Made by a program: the position numbers and the translations under genes | In this document: in pieces, positions 15,515 through 25,300 of the stretch | How positions within the stretch are numbered: position 1 is the stretch's first letter | Layout of the letters: every line of letters begins with the position of its first letter | Assembly: GCA_020723805.1 (NCBI GenBank) | Contig: DYID01000002.1 | Span: 1-64,000 of the forward strand | Length of the DNA stretch: 64,000 nucleotides | From: Anaerolinea sp. | GTDB lineage: Bacteria > Chloroflexota > Anaerolineae > Anaerolineales > Villigracilaceae | Direction of reading: 5' to 3' | Notes under the pieces: model-generated | Told to the model about the DNA's origin: nothing | What the model saw: only the letters and a program-made list of their open reading frames with translations | The model's database searches: none

Positions 15515-16669
15515 ATGACCCGCATCTTGGCTTTCCTGATGATTTTGACTCTGCCCGCCCTCGCCTGCGGACTCCCCGCCGCATCAACGCCTCAACCTCC
15601 GCCGATAGTTGATTCTGTTTCTCCAACCACCTTCCCCGCCACAGCCGAATCCCCCTCTCCCGCTGCCGGGAGAGGGGACGGGGGTGAGGGTTACATCTCC
15701 TTCATCATCAACGTTCACGATTGGACTCACCCGACCGAAAGCGCCGAGGTCCTGCTCAAACTAATTGACCTCTTCGAGAAATACGGCGTGCGCGGCGACT
15801 TCTACTTCACCGCCGAGATTACGCGCGAACTGGCAGAAACGCGCCCGGACGTGATCGAACGATTCAAGAACTCGAACATGACCATCAGTTACCACGTCCG
15901 CCCGCCGCACCCGCTCTATACTGGCTTCGATGACCGCCTGCAAGGGCTGGACGACGCCGCGCTCTATCAGACTCTTCTCGACTACGAAACCTATGCCCTC
16001 GACCTCGCCACCGGCGGCCTCGACCGTTCGCGTCCCGGCGGCTACACTTACGTCGCGCAGGTTTTTGGGCGCAAGCCGGTGGTTGCTTCCGTGCCGAACA
16101 GCGGGCGCATCAAAGACGCGGCGCAAAAGGTCTATGCCTCGCTCGGCGCGCAGATGACCCTGCTCTACCACGAAGAAGGCACGAAACTCGAACAGCCCTT
16201 CGAGTACATCAACGGTCTGCTCGTCCGCCCCAGCGACTTCAGCGTGACGCGCAACACGATTGTGGACGGCACGGACAACTTCTGGTGGAACATGATGAGC
16301 AAGCCGAATGCGGCGGATTATCATCCCTTGCATCTGTTGGAGTTGGGATTGGAACAGTGGGTAGGGCGAACTTCAAGTTCGCCCCACGCCCGCGCCCCGT
16401 TCATCACCGCCCTCATCCACGAAAACAACTTCTACCGCCGCGGCGCGGAAGGCTGGACTTCGATTTACTTCACGATGCAAGGCGGCAAGAAAGACCAGCC
16501 TCTGCCCCCGCCCTGGAATCTGTCCGCGCCTGACCCCTCCACCCCGCGCCCCGCCGATGAGCAAGCTGCTATCTGGCAGGCATACGAAGAATTCGTCGCC
16601 TACGCCGCGGCGAATTTGAACGTGGTCACGTCGGAAGATATTGTGGCGATGGCGAAGCAGAACAAATAG
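15515..16669 (+). CDS. polysaccharide-deacetylase-like lipoprotein
   Basis: A 384-residue lipoprotein (lipobox LPALAC). After a Ser/Pro linker it shows a NodB-like barrel: ISFIINVHDWTHPTESAEVLLKLIDLFEKYGVRGDFYFTAEITREL, MTISYHVRPPHP as the probable metal-binding His strand, and a late FITALIHENNFYRRG strand. It is likely a secreted or anchored glycan deacetylase or esterase, although the canonical DD pair is not obvious. It follows the related 13259 gene. AAGGAG lies 7 nt before the chosen ATG. Two in-frame repeat insertions are present: SPSPAAGRGDGGEG in the linker and a REP-like VGRTSSSPH before FITALIH. Confidence 0.82.
   Translation: MTRILAFLMILTLPALACGLPAASTPQPPPIVDSVSPTTFPATAESPSPAAGRGDGGEGYISFIINVHDWTHPTESAEVLLKLIDLFEKYGVRGDFYFTAEITRELAETRPDVIERFKNSNMTISYHVRPPHPLYTGFDDRLQGLDDAALYQTLLDYETYALDLATGGLDRSRPGGYTYVAQVFGRKPVVASVPNSGRIKDAAQKVYASLGAQMTLLYHEEGTKLEQPFEYINGLLVRPSDFSVTRNTIVDGTDNFWWNMMSKPNAADYHPLHLLELGLEQWVGRTSSSPHARAPFITALIHENNFYRRGAEGWTSIYFTMQGGKKDQPLPPPWNLSAPDPSTPRPADEQAAIWQAYEEFVAYAAANLNVVTSEDIVAMAKQNK
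15650..15690. repeat. LTPNPSP-type palindromic repeat inside a coding region
   Basis: CCCCTCTCCC-GCTGCC-GGGAGAGGGG palindrome plus a GGGGGTGAGGG tail, read in frame as SPSPAAGRGDGGEG directly before the deacetylase-like domain. Confidence 0.75.
16361..16387. repeat. GTAG-headed REP palindrome inside a coding region
   Basis: GTAG followed by GGCGAACTT-C-AAGTTCGCC and CCAC. It has the same layout as the REP units at 43201-43410 and in the intergenic elements, and is read in frame as WVGRTSSSPHA. Confidence 0.7.
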
Positions 16670-16727
16670 GACAAGCCATTAGCAGACTTGTCCTATAAAT
16701 CCCTGCAAGGTGTGTTTTCCGTCTCGA

Positions 16728-18179
16728 TTACCCGCCATGGAACGCCAAGCGGCGGAGGAAGAAGGCAACCAGCGCCAGTATCATGCCGGTGGCAATGCAG
16801 GGCGTCGTTGGGGGAATCGGTGTGGGCGTGGGCGGAACGGGGGTAACGGTTGGGGTGAGGGTGGGAGGCGGTGAAGAAGGCGTAAGCGTGGGAGGCTGCG
16901 GCGTGGGCGTGGGTGTGTCGGTGGGGGACGGCGTGGACGAGGGTGTGGCAGAGGAGGAAGCCGCCTGCGCTTCGTAGGCGCCCATGTCACACACTGCTGT
17001 TCCGTTCAAATCGCCGTCGGCAGGGCGGGGGAGCCCGCGCTGATCGGCAGCGGGACAGCCGGCGTTGTTGCCCGCGTCAATGGCGGGACTGCCGGGCTGC
17101 AGTGCGTGAGTCAGCGTGAAGCCGCCGTTATTTTGGAGGGGACCCAGCAGCGGGTCGGTGTTGATGCGGTCTCCGTTCGCGTTGAAGCCGCAGGTGCTTC
17201 CGCTGTCGAGATTGTTTCCCTGCGAAATGAGGAATCCTTCGTTGATGGCGCAGTTGCCGTCAGCGTCGGAATTGGCAACGATGGAGTTCTTGATGGCGAG
17301 GGAGGCGGTATCCTGGAAGATATTGCCGCCGGTGCCTGCGCCGCTGGCAGTGTTGCCGCTAAAGGTGACATTCAGGAGGAGCGCATCGCCGCGATTGAAG
17401 AGTCCGCCGCCGTTGTCGCTGGCGCGGTTGCCGCTGATGGTGCTGTTGGTGATCTTCATGGAAAATCCAAAATGCTCGACGCCGCCGCCGCTCTTTGCCT
17501 GATTTTGGACGACGGCGCTGTTGAGCAGGGTGAGGTCGCCGCTGTTGGCGATTCCGCCGCCGGAGGTCTGCGCGGCATTGGCGGTGATTTGGACATCTTG
17601 GATGATGGCGGTCGCGCCGTTGCCTGAGTTGTACACGCCTCCGCCGATGACAGCGGTATTGTTCGTGACCACACTGTTGAGGAGCGTCAGTTTTGCGCGG
17701 GGGGCGCCGCCGCTGACGATGATCCCGCCTCCGCCGGCGCCGCTGCCGGGATTCCCGTTTTGGATGGTCACGCCGGAGATGGTGACGGTTGCGCCGGGGC
17801 GAATGTCGAAGACGCGGTCGGCGCCATTGCCGTCGAGGAGGATGCGGCTGGCGCCGCCGCCCTGGATGATGAGGGTGCCGCTCAGGTCGAGGTCGCCGGA
17901 GGCGGAAGCGTCTTCATTGGCGCCGGTCAGAGTGAGGGTAAAGGCGGCTGGCGAGGGAAGGGATGGTTCAAAGACGATGGTATCGGCGCCGCTGCCGGCG
18001 GGGCATCCGCCTGTGGCAGTATCGGTATTTGCCGCGATGACCGCTTCGCGCAGGGAACATTGTCCGTCGTCGGCAATCTGGTCAGTGAGGCTGTTGACGG
18101 TAATCGTTCCGGCGGCATGGACGGGGAAACTGCCGAGCATCAGTGCGAGCAGGAGAAGGAGGGGGAAAGTGGTTTTCAT
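16728..18179 (-). CDS. exported beta-helix protein with C-terminal membrane anchor
   Basis: A 483-residue surface protein: a signal peptide (TFPLLLLLALMLGSFPVHA), a CSLREAVIAAN motif typical of Pmp-like and choice-of-anchor repeat proteins, then a right-handed parallel beta-helix with repeated N.A..GGG..N.G.....N.....N.A. rungs and a LLGPLQNNGGFTLTHALQPGSPAID.G closing segment. A Pro/Thr stretch (about 415-455) leads to a hydrophobic helix and a short basic tail (RRLAFHGG), resembling a sorting or anchoring signal. It is probably a surface adhesin or structural protein. The ATG lies 5 bp past the subtilase stop, so it is the last gene of the surface operon. Confidence 0.87.
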   Translation of the reverse strand: MKTTFPLLLLLALMLGSFPVHAAGTITVNSLTDQIADDGQCSLREAVIAANTDTATGGCPAGSGADTIVFEPSLPSPAAFTLTLTGANEDASASGDLDLSGTLIIQGGGASRILLDGNGADRVFDIRPGATVTISGVTIQNGNPGSGAGGGGIIVSGGAPRAKLTLLNSVVTNNTAVIGGGVYNSGNGATAIIQDVQITANAAQTSGGGIANSGDLTLLNSAVVQNQAKSGGGVEHFGFSMKITNSTISGNRASDNGGGLFNRGDALLLNVTFSGNTASGAGTGGNIFQDTASLAIKNSIVANSDADGNCAINEGFLISQGNNLDSGSTCGFNANGDRINTDPLLGPLQNNGGFTLTHALQPGSPAIDAGNNAGCPAADQRGLPRPADGDLNGTAVCDMGAYEAQAASSSATPSSTPSPTDTPTPTPQPPTLTPSSPPPTLTPTVTPVPPTPTPIPPTTPCIATGMILALVAFFLRRLAFHGG

Positions 18180-18184
18180 GAAGG

Positions 18185-19510
18185 TCAGCGGTTGAGGGTG
18201 AAGGTGAGGTAGGGGGTGAAGGGACCATAGCCATAAGCGCCATAATCGCGAAGACGCCATTTGTAATCGCCGTTGGGCAGGTTGAGTCCGCTCGGCGCGA
18301 TGGAACAGGCGGTTCCGCCAGAACAGCCTGCCTGCGCCGAACTGTACCACTTCCACAACACCAACGTGCCATCCGCGCGCCGCACTTCCAAAAGGTAAAA
18401 CAGGGCGGAGGGGTGTCCCGTCCAACTGAAAGTATTGTTCCAGGCGGTGAGCGCGCCGGAGGGAGCCGAGAGCGTGCTGCCGCGCAGACTGGCAGTCACG
18501 TTCTTGTCCGTGTCCATGAGGATCGAAATACTGCTGGTCGTTCCGCTGGCATCTCCGCTCCAGCCGGTGAAGACGTAGCCGGAGGCGGGCGCGATGCTCA
18601 CCTGAACGGTCGAGCCGGAGACGTAGCCGCCGGGACAGGTCTGCGGGCTGGTGGTGACCGCGCCACCGTTTGCAGGGTCGAGGGTGAGGTTCAGGGTGCG
18701 GCAGGCGGCATTCAAGGAAAAGATCAGGTAGGGAGTGAAGGGACCATAGCCATAAGCGCCGTAATCACGGATGCGCCATTTGTAGTCGCCGTTGGGCAGG
18801 TTGAGCCCGTTGGGTGTGAGCGAACAGGCGGTCCCGCCGGCGCAGCCTGCCTGTGCGGCGGTGTACCACTGCCACCACACGGTTGTGTCGTCAGAGCGGC
18901 GCACTTCCAGCAGGTAATTCGTGGCGGCGGGATGACCGGTCCAGGTGAAAGGAATATTCCAAGCGGTGAGCGTGCCGGAGGGAGCCGAGAGCGTGCTGCC
19001 GCGCAGGCTGGCGGTTACGTTCTTGTCCGTGTCCATGAGGATTGAAACACTGCTGGTCGTTCCGCTGGCGTCTCCGCTCCAGCCGGTGAAGACGTAGCCG
19101 GAGGCGGGCGCGATGCTCACTTGAACGGTCGAGCCGGAGACATAGCCGCCGGGGCAGGTCTGCGGGCTGGTCGTGACCGTGCCGCCGTTTGCAGGGTTGA
19201 GCGCGAGGTTCAGCACGCGGCAGGCGGCGTTCAGGGAGAAGGTGAGGTAGGGGGTGAAGACGCCGTACCCATACGAACCATAATCGCGGAGACGCCATTT
19301 GTAGTCGCCGTTGGGCAGGTTGAGTCCGCTGGGCGTGAGCGAGCAGGCTGTCCCGCCGGCGCAGGCGGCTTGTGCGGCGGTGTACCACTGCCACCAGACC
19401 GGTGTGTCATCGAAGCGGCGTACCTCGAGCAGATAATGGGTGGCGGCGGGAAGACCGGTCCAGGTGAAGGTGTAGTTCCAGTTGGTGAGCGCGCCGGAGG
19501 GAGAGAGAGG
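18185..19510. repeat. three-fold direct repeat within the protease gene
   Basis: Units at about 18190-18480, 18715-19010 and 19225-19505 are nearly identical at the DNA level, as are the two intervening segments at about 18480-18715 and 19000-19225. The unit is about 520 bp and encodes the repeated C-terminal modules of the subtilase. Confidence 0.85.
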
Positions 19511-20935
19511 CGTGAGTGAGGCAGGCGGGGGCGCGAGCAGGTTGTAGGCGGCGAGCACGTCGAAACGTCCGTAGCCGTACACGTCGTCCGGTCCCGCTGC
19601 GCCGAGGTCAACGGCGGAGGAGAGCAGGGCGCTTTCCTGCTGGGAAACCGTCAGCGTGGGAAAAGCCGAAAGAAGCAGAGCCAGTCCTCCCGTCACGTGC
19701 GGAGCGGCGAGGGAGGTGCCGGAGGCGGTGGTGTAAAAGCCAGCCAGGTCGGTCGTATAAATGTTCACGCCGGGGGCGGTCAGTTCGGGGAATACGCCGC
19801 TGGATCCGCCGCAGGTGGTGGGTCCGCGGCTGCTCAAGCCGTAGATGACGCCGCTGTTGTTGATGGCGCCGACGGCAAACGCCGAGGGGTTGTTGGCGGG
19901 GCTGTAACTGGTGGCGCTGCCCGGACCGCCGTTGCCCGCGGCGAAAACGGGAAGGATGCCGGCGGCGCGCAGTGCCTGAAGGTCGGGTTCGAAATCGAGG
20001 TTGCAGCCGGGGGAGGCGAATGTCCATGAGTTGTTGACGACATGCGGGGCGTCGTCGGTGGCGGGGTTGCCGTCGGGGTCGAGCAGCCATTCGTAGCCCA
20101 GATGAATGGCGGTGGCGGTGGAGGTGCCGGCGTCGTTGAACATTTTGACGGCGATCCATTGTGCGCCGGGCGCGACGCCGATGGAGGTGCCGTCTTCGTC
20201 GCCGCCGACCATGACGCCCATCGTCCACGTGCCGTGACCGCTGAGGTCAGCCGGCGAGGCGGGGTGCTGACCGTAGGGGTCATACCAACTGTTCGAGCCG
20301 CCGCGCCAGCGGCTGGCAAGCCCGGCGTGCGAGAGGCTCACGCCGCTGTCCATCGAAGCCACCACCACGCCCTGCCCGGTGTAGCCCAGGTTCCACAGCG
20401 CCGGCGCGTTGATGAGGGTGATGTTCGGTTCGGGGTTGGTGAGCGCAGGGGGAAGCGCGGCGGGGACGATGTCCAATTCGTCGGGAGTAATGGAAAGCAC
20501 GTCGGGATGCGAGGCGAGTTCCTGAATGGCTTCGGCAGTGGCGGTGACGGAGAAGCCGTTGATAATCCAAAACGGGGTGTAGGATTGGACTCTGCCGTTG
20601 GACTTTCCCGCATCGAGAAATTTTTTGACTCCTCTCTGGGTCTTTTCCGCCGTCACTTTCAGCGCGTTCATGACCGCGAAAGCCTGTTCCGCCCGCCCAA
20701 TGCTTTTCCCCGGCGGGATGTTTGCCTGCTGGCGCAGCTGCACGATGACTGTCATGGTTTCGCCCTGCTGGAGGCGGGCAAGACGCGCCTGCACGGCGGG
20801 AGCGATTTTGACCGGCGCGGGTTCCAGCACGCGCCACAGAGATGACTCGGCGCTGGTCTGCACGCTGAAGGCGGGCGAGACGAGCAGGCTGAGGAGTACG
20901 AGCAATACCGCAAAAGAAGCAAGACGTGTTTTCAT
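18185..20935 (-). CDS. subtilisin-like serine protease with C-terminal repeats
   Basis: A 916-residue exported S8 peptidase: a signal peptide, an I9-like propeptide (about 60-155), then a catalytic domain with Asp196 (ASMDSG), His234 (SGHGTW), oxyanion Asn335 (AAGNGG) and Ser408 (ASGTSLAAPHVTGG). After residue 478 comes an alternating array: three copies of a beta-sandwich-like module (LEVRR.D...VWWQWYTAAQA.C.GGTACSL.P.GLNLPNGDYKWR) separated by two InlB-like repeats (CPGGYVSGSTVQVSIAPASGYVFTGW). It probably matures or trims surface proteins of the same operon. The ATG lies 13 bp past the preceding stop. Confidence 0.94.
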   Translation of the reverse strand: MKTRLASFAVLLVLLSLLVSPAFSVQTSAESSLWRVLEPAPVKIAPAVQARLARLQQGETMTVIVQLRQQANIPPGKSIGRAEQAFAVMNALKVTAEKTQRGVKKFLDAGKSNGRVQSYTPFWIINGFSVTATAEAIQELASHPDVLSITPDELDIVPAALPPALTNPEPNITLINAPALWNLGYTGQGVVVASMDSGVSLSHAGLASRWRGGSNSWYDPYGQHPASPADLSGHGTWTMGVMVGGDEDGTSIGVAPGAQWIAVKMFNDAGTSTATAIHLGYEWLLDPDGNPATDDAPHVVNNSWTFASPGCNLDFEPDLQALRAAGILPVFAAGNGGPGSATSYSPANNPSAFAVGAINNSGVIYGLSSRGPTTCGGSSGVFPELTAPGVNIYTTDLAGFYTTASGTSLAAPHVTGGLALLLSAFPTLTVSQQESALLSSAVDLGAAGPDDVYGYGRFDVLAAYNLLAPPPASLTPLSPSGALTNWNYTFTWTGLPAATHYLLEVRRFDDTPVWWQWYTAAQAACAGGTACSLTPSGLNLPNGDYKWRLRDYGSYGYGVFTPYLTFSLNAACRVLNLALNPANGGTVTTSPQTCPGGYVSGSTVQVSIAPASGYVFTGWSGDASGTTSSVSILMDTDKNVTASLRGSTLSAPSGTLTAWNIPFTWTGHPAATNYLLEVRRSDDTTVWWQWYTAAQAGCAGGTACSLTPNGLNLPNGDYKWRIRDYGAYGYGPFTPYLIFSLNAACRTLNLTLDPANGGAVTTSPQTCPGGYVSGSTVQVSIAPASGYVFTGWSGDASGTTSSISILMDTDKNVTASLRGSTLSAPSGALTAWNNTFSWTGHPSALFYLLEVRRADGTLVLWKWYSSAQAGCSGGTACSIAPSGLNLPNGDYKWRLRDYGAYGYGPFTPYLTFTLNR

Positions 20936-20948
20936 GGGGGTTCTCAAG

Positions 20949-22253
20949 TTACTGCGCCAGGGTGGGTTCCACCGCCACATCGCCAAACACCACCGTGACA
21001 ACGGTGCCGCGCTTGACGACGTTTTGCGAGTTGGGGATCAGGACGAAGTACACGCGCCCGGCGACGAGTTTTTGTTCGCGCATGTGCATATCGGGCATGA
21101 GCATCACGTCGCCGTTGTTGACATAGACCATCGGCATGATGCCGCCTTCCTCTTCGTCAATCAGTTTGGCGGCTTTGAGCGGGTCAACGACGCGGTAGCG
21201 CACGTCCACCATGCCGCCGGCGGCAGTCACGCCTACCAGCGTCAGGCGGATGCCGTATTCCTGTTCCAGCATGTCGTTGGAGAGGACGGTTTCCGGCAGA
21301 GGATGCTCGACGTGATTGTTGACTGCGCCCAATTGATAGGAAATAAATCCGACGGATACAATCACCAACGCCACCGACAGGATGAAAACGGGCTGGCGGC
21401 TTTTATCCTGGAGCATCGGCGAGAGTTCTTCCAGTCCCAGCGCCCAGGCATTCGACCAGAAAAAGACGATTAGAAAGCCCATGCCCAGCAGGGAGGCGAT
21501 GCCGGCTGGGGCGTTCCATTCGAGGATGGCAATTTCGGGAACGCCGGCGATTCGGCTTTGATAAATTCCAAAAAGCAAAGCCGCGACGGCAAATAAGCCA
21601 ACCGCCCAGCCTGCCCAAAATCTTCGACGCCACACACCGTAGGCGGCAAGACAAGATAACAAAAAGATGACAAAGAACAAACTGCCAATAAAGAATACCT
21701 TCAAGCCGGTTGGCGATTGGAACAGCACTTCGGGATGGGCAAAGGTCAGTCCGCACACGTCCTTGCCCGCCTGATACACCTGCGTTACCTGGATCAGAAC
21801 GAAGAGACCAAGTCCTCCGAGCAGTCCTGCCGCCGTTCGATAGACTGAGGGCTGTGCGGCGCGCGCCGGAGCGGGCGCTTCCGCCCGGTCACGCAGAGAA
21901 TCCCAGGGGCGGGCGAGAAGGAGGGTGACTAGAAAGAGAGTTTCAACAATCAATGCGGGGATGCCGATGGGGTCGTACCATGCTTCCACGTCCATGCCGG
22001 GCATGCCTAGCGTGCGGCTTTGAATGTAGCCGAGGATGGAACCGGCGGCAATGACGCCGCCCAGCATCCAGCCCCAGCCCAGCCTGCGGCGGGCGATGCC
22101 AAAGGCGGCAGCCAGCGAGCCGAGGAAGTTGGCGATGAACAGCAAGCCCATATAGCGGGCTTGGCTGTATTCCTCCGCAGCGGTGATGTAGTGCAGGAAG
22201 CCGGTGGCAAGGATGAGCAGAATGGCTGACCAGTGAAGGAGTTTGTTTTTCAT
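20949..22253 (-). CDS. membrane protein with internal duplication and C-terminal soluble domain
   Basis: A 434-residue protein with about eight membrane helices and a soluble C-terminal part (about 320-434, LSNDMLEQEYGIRLTLVGVTAAGGMVDVRYRVVDP...). The membrane half is duplicated: GYIQSRTLGMPGMDVEAWYDPIGIPALIVE near residue 80 echoes GIYQSRIAGVPEIAILEWNAPAGIASLLG near residue 240. No known family is recognised. The position inside the multicopper-oxidase/surface operon and the Met/His/Asp-rich MPMVYVNNGDVMLMPDMHMREQ stretch make metal or electron handling possible, but this is speculative. Confidence 0.8.
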   Translation of the reverse strand: MKNKLLHWSAILLILATGFLHYITAAEEYSQARYMGLLFIANFLGSLAAAFGIARRRLGWGWMLGGVIAAGSILGYIQSRTLGMPGMDVEAWYDPIGIPALIVETLFLVTLLLARPWDSLRDRAEAPAPARAAQPSVYRTAAGLLGGLGLFVLIQVTQVYQAGKDVCGLTFAHPEVLFQSPTGLKVFFIGSLFFVIFLLSCLAAYGVWRRRFWAGWAVGLFAVAALLFGIYQSRIAGVPEIAILEWNAPAGIASLLGMGFLIVFFWSNAWALGLEELSPMLQDKSRQPVFILSVALVIVSVGFISYQLGAVNNHVEHPLPETVLSNDMLEQEYGIRLTLVGVTAAGGMVDVRYRVVDPLKAAKLIDEEEGGIMPMVYVNNGDVMLMPDMHMREQKLVAGRVYFVLIPNSQNVVKRGTVVTVVFGDVAVEPTLAQ

Positions 22254-22349
22254 GGCGGGTCTCCGCATCTTGGAAGAGTGCGCGGGAAGAATGACGAGGG
22301 ATTGGAGGCTCCGGGTAATCCCGGAGCCTCCAGTGTTGAGAGGGATTAT

Positions 22350-25300
22350 TTACGGGATGTCGAGAGCGTCCACATCCTGATTGGCGGCGGTCAGACCCCG
22401 CGCCGTGCCGTCGAAGTAGACCGACCAGGCGCCGGCGTTGTAGTACACCACGTCTTCATCCTGAACCGTGTCGAAGCCGGTGATCGTGGTCGTATCTGCC
22501 ACGAAGGAGAGGTAGAAATGTGTGGCGTCCACCACTTCCAAACCGTCCACGTTGGCGGCGGCGGGCACGCCGGCGGTGGTGGCGTCGAAGACGCGGCTGA
22601 AGGCGGAGCCGTTCCAAGCATAGATGTCGGAGTCGTCGGCGGTGCCTCCCACGCCCGGCGGGTTGGTGTTGCCAAACGTGGAGAAGTAGATCACGCCGCC
22701 GCTGATGCTGAAGGCGTCAATATCTTGGTTGGCGGCGGTCAAGCCGGCGGCAGTGCCGTCGAAGTACACCGACCAGACGCCGTTGTTGTAGTACACGATG
22801 TCTTCATCCTGCACGGTGCCAATGCCGGGCAGGGTCACATCCGCCACGAAGGACAGGTAGAAGTGAGTGGCGTCCACGCGGTCAAAGCCGTCCACGTTGG
22901 CGGTGGCGGGTACGCCGGCAACGGTGGCGTCGAAGACGCGGCTAAAGGCGGTTCCGCTCCAGAAGTAGAGGTCGGCGTCATCGGCGGTGCCAGCCACGCC
23001 CGGCGGGTTGGTGTTGCCCAGCGTGGAGAAATAGACCGCGTCGCTCTGGACCGTCAGCGGGGCGCTGGTGAGGGCGCTCCAGTTGCCCGCCGCATCCTTC
23101 GCGCGGACGTACACGGTGTGGCTGCCGGGCGTGAGGGCAGAGATCCTGGACGCTGGGATGGTCGCGCTGATGGATGTGCTGGGCGAGACCGTACCAAGCG
23201 TCATGAGGGTCCCAGCGCCGGGCGCGCCGACAGTGTCAATGAAGTATTCGGCGGTGGTGATGTTGCTCCCGCCCGAAGCGGCGTCGCTGGCGGAGGCGGC
23301 GACGGAGACCGGGGCGTTGTTCACGCTGGAGGGTGTCAGCGTCAATCCGCTGACGGAGGGGGCGGTCTTGTCAATCATCAACGTGATGGTGCTGAACGGA
23401 CCCCAGTTTCCCACCGCATCCTTCGCGTGAACGCTGATGACATGCGGACCTTCGGATAGTGCGTTCACCGTGATGAGCGGAATGTAGGAGTAACCGTTTT
23501 CGTTGGGCGAGTTGAACAAGCCGTCGCTGGGGGTGATGAGGATGCCGCTTCCGTTGGCGCCAACCGTGTCAATGAAGAATTCGGCGTTGGCGATGTTGGA
23601 TGTGGTGGGACCGGCGCCGGGTTCGCTGAAAGATGCGTCGAGGCGGACGGACTGGAAGGAGGGTGCGTAGGGCTGTGCGCCGTTGTTCGGGTTCGGGCGC
23701 AGCTGCAATGCGCCGGTAGCAGGACCAGTTTTGTCAATCTTGAGTTCCAGAGCGGCAAACGCGCCCCAGTTGCCGTAGGCATCGCGGCTGTGGATGTAAA
23801 CCATGTGCGAGCCTTCGGATAAGCCGCTCATGGTTGCAGCGGGGATGGTGGCGGTGACTGCCGAGACAGGCGCATTCTGGCTGACCGTCATGGCGGTGCC
23901 GAAGCCGTCGGCGCCGGGCGCGTCAATGAAGTATTCGGCGTCGGTCACGTTGCTGTTGCCGGAGGCGCTGTCGTTGGCGGTGGCGCTCAAGGCAACGTTG
24001 GATGCGCCGAAGGTGGGGTTGGGGGTGGCGGTCAGACCGTTCATGGCGGGACCAGCCTTGTCCAACATCAGAATGACGGAGGTGAAGGCGCCCCAGTTGC
24101 CTGCGGCATCGTGCCCGTGAATGTAGAGGGTGTGATTGCCGGAAGGCAGCGAGGACGGGTCAATTACCGCTGTGACGGCTTCCGTGACCGAGTCGAAGGC
24201 GCTGTCGGCGGCGCTGAGCGGGATGCCCGTGCCGGCGGCGCCGCTCGAGCCGATGAAGTATTCCGCCTGGTCCACGTTGCTACCGCCGCTGGAAAGGTCG
24301 CTCACGCTGGCGGTGAGTGTGACGAGGCTGGCGCCATTGGATGGGTTAGGCACAAGCCACGCGCTGCTGGAGGTGGGACCCGTGGAATCGCCGGAACCGG
24401 GCGTGCCGCCCACCTGAATGAAGGCGAGCATGCCGCCAAAACGCGAGCCGTTGTTGACCAGCCGCAGGCTGGAATCATAGACGGCGTATTTCTGGTTCGC
24501 CGCCGCACCGGCAGGGATTTGGACGAGCGCATCGGCGGTTTGACCGGCGCCCAGCGTTTCGGCAACGGCGGAATGGGGACGGGAGAACGCCTTACCGTCC
24601 ATCGAAATGACGGAGTAGCGCAGTCCCAGCACACCCAGCGAGCGGCTGTGGATGCCGGCGTTGACCAGGCGCAGGAGCAGGGTATTGCCGGCTGCGGTGT
24701 CAATGAGGTCGGTGTTGGGATATGCCTTGCCGTTGAACAGGAAGTAGCGCGGCGTAAAGTTGCGCATGTCGTATGCCGTCGGGCTGGAATGCAGGAGCGG
24801 GTCAATTTCGCTCATGATCAGCACCGCTTCATCGTCGAAGGCGGAGGCGGGTCCGTAGGCTTCCTGCGGCGCGCCCGCCGGGCGGACAATGAGAACGCCG
24901 TACATGCCCATCGCTACCTGTCGTTCGCCGTTGGCGGTGGGACCCGCCTGGTAGATGTAGGTGCCGGGTTGAAGGTTGGCGTAGGTGTATGCCACAGTCC
25001 CGCCGCTGGGCGCTCCGACGGTATCCGACCTGGCGGGCAGACCGGGGATGGAAAGCGAGGTGTTCTCGCCCAGGTTGTTATGCAGGTTGATGACGAGTGT
25101 CTCGCCGGCATTCGCAATCAGCAGGGGACCGGGAAGACCGGCGGGGCTGACGTTATCTGCCGCGTAGCCCCAAATGGTGACGCTGACACTGCCGGGCAAA
25201 GTCAGAGTGCCGGTGGTTGCCCACAGGTCGCAGGTGCGCACGCCGCCCGATTCAACGCAGGTGGAAGCAGGCAGCACGGCGGCTTGCGCCGGCAAGGGGA

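Noticed and set aside
18185-19510. insertion sequence or transposon
   Set aside because: The repeats encode modules of one protease and lack transposase or terminal repeats.
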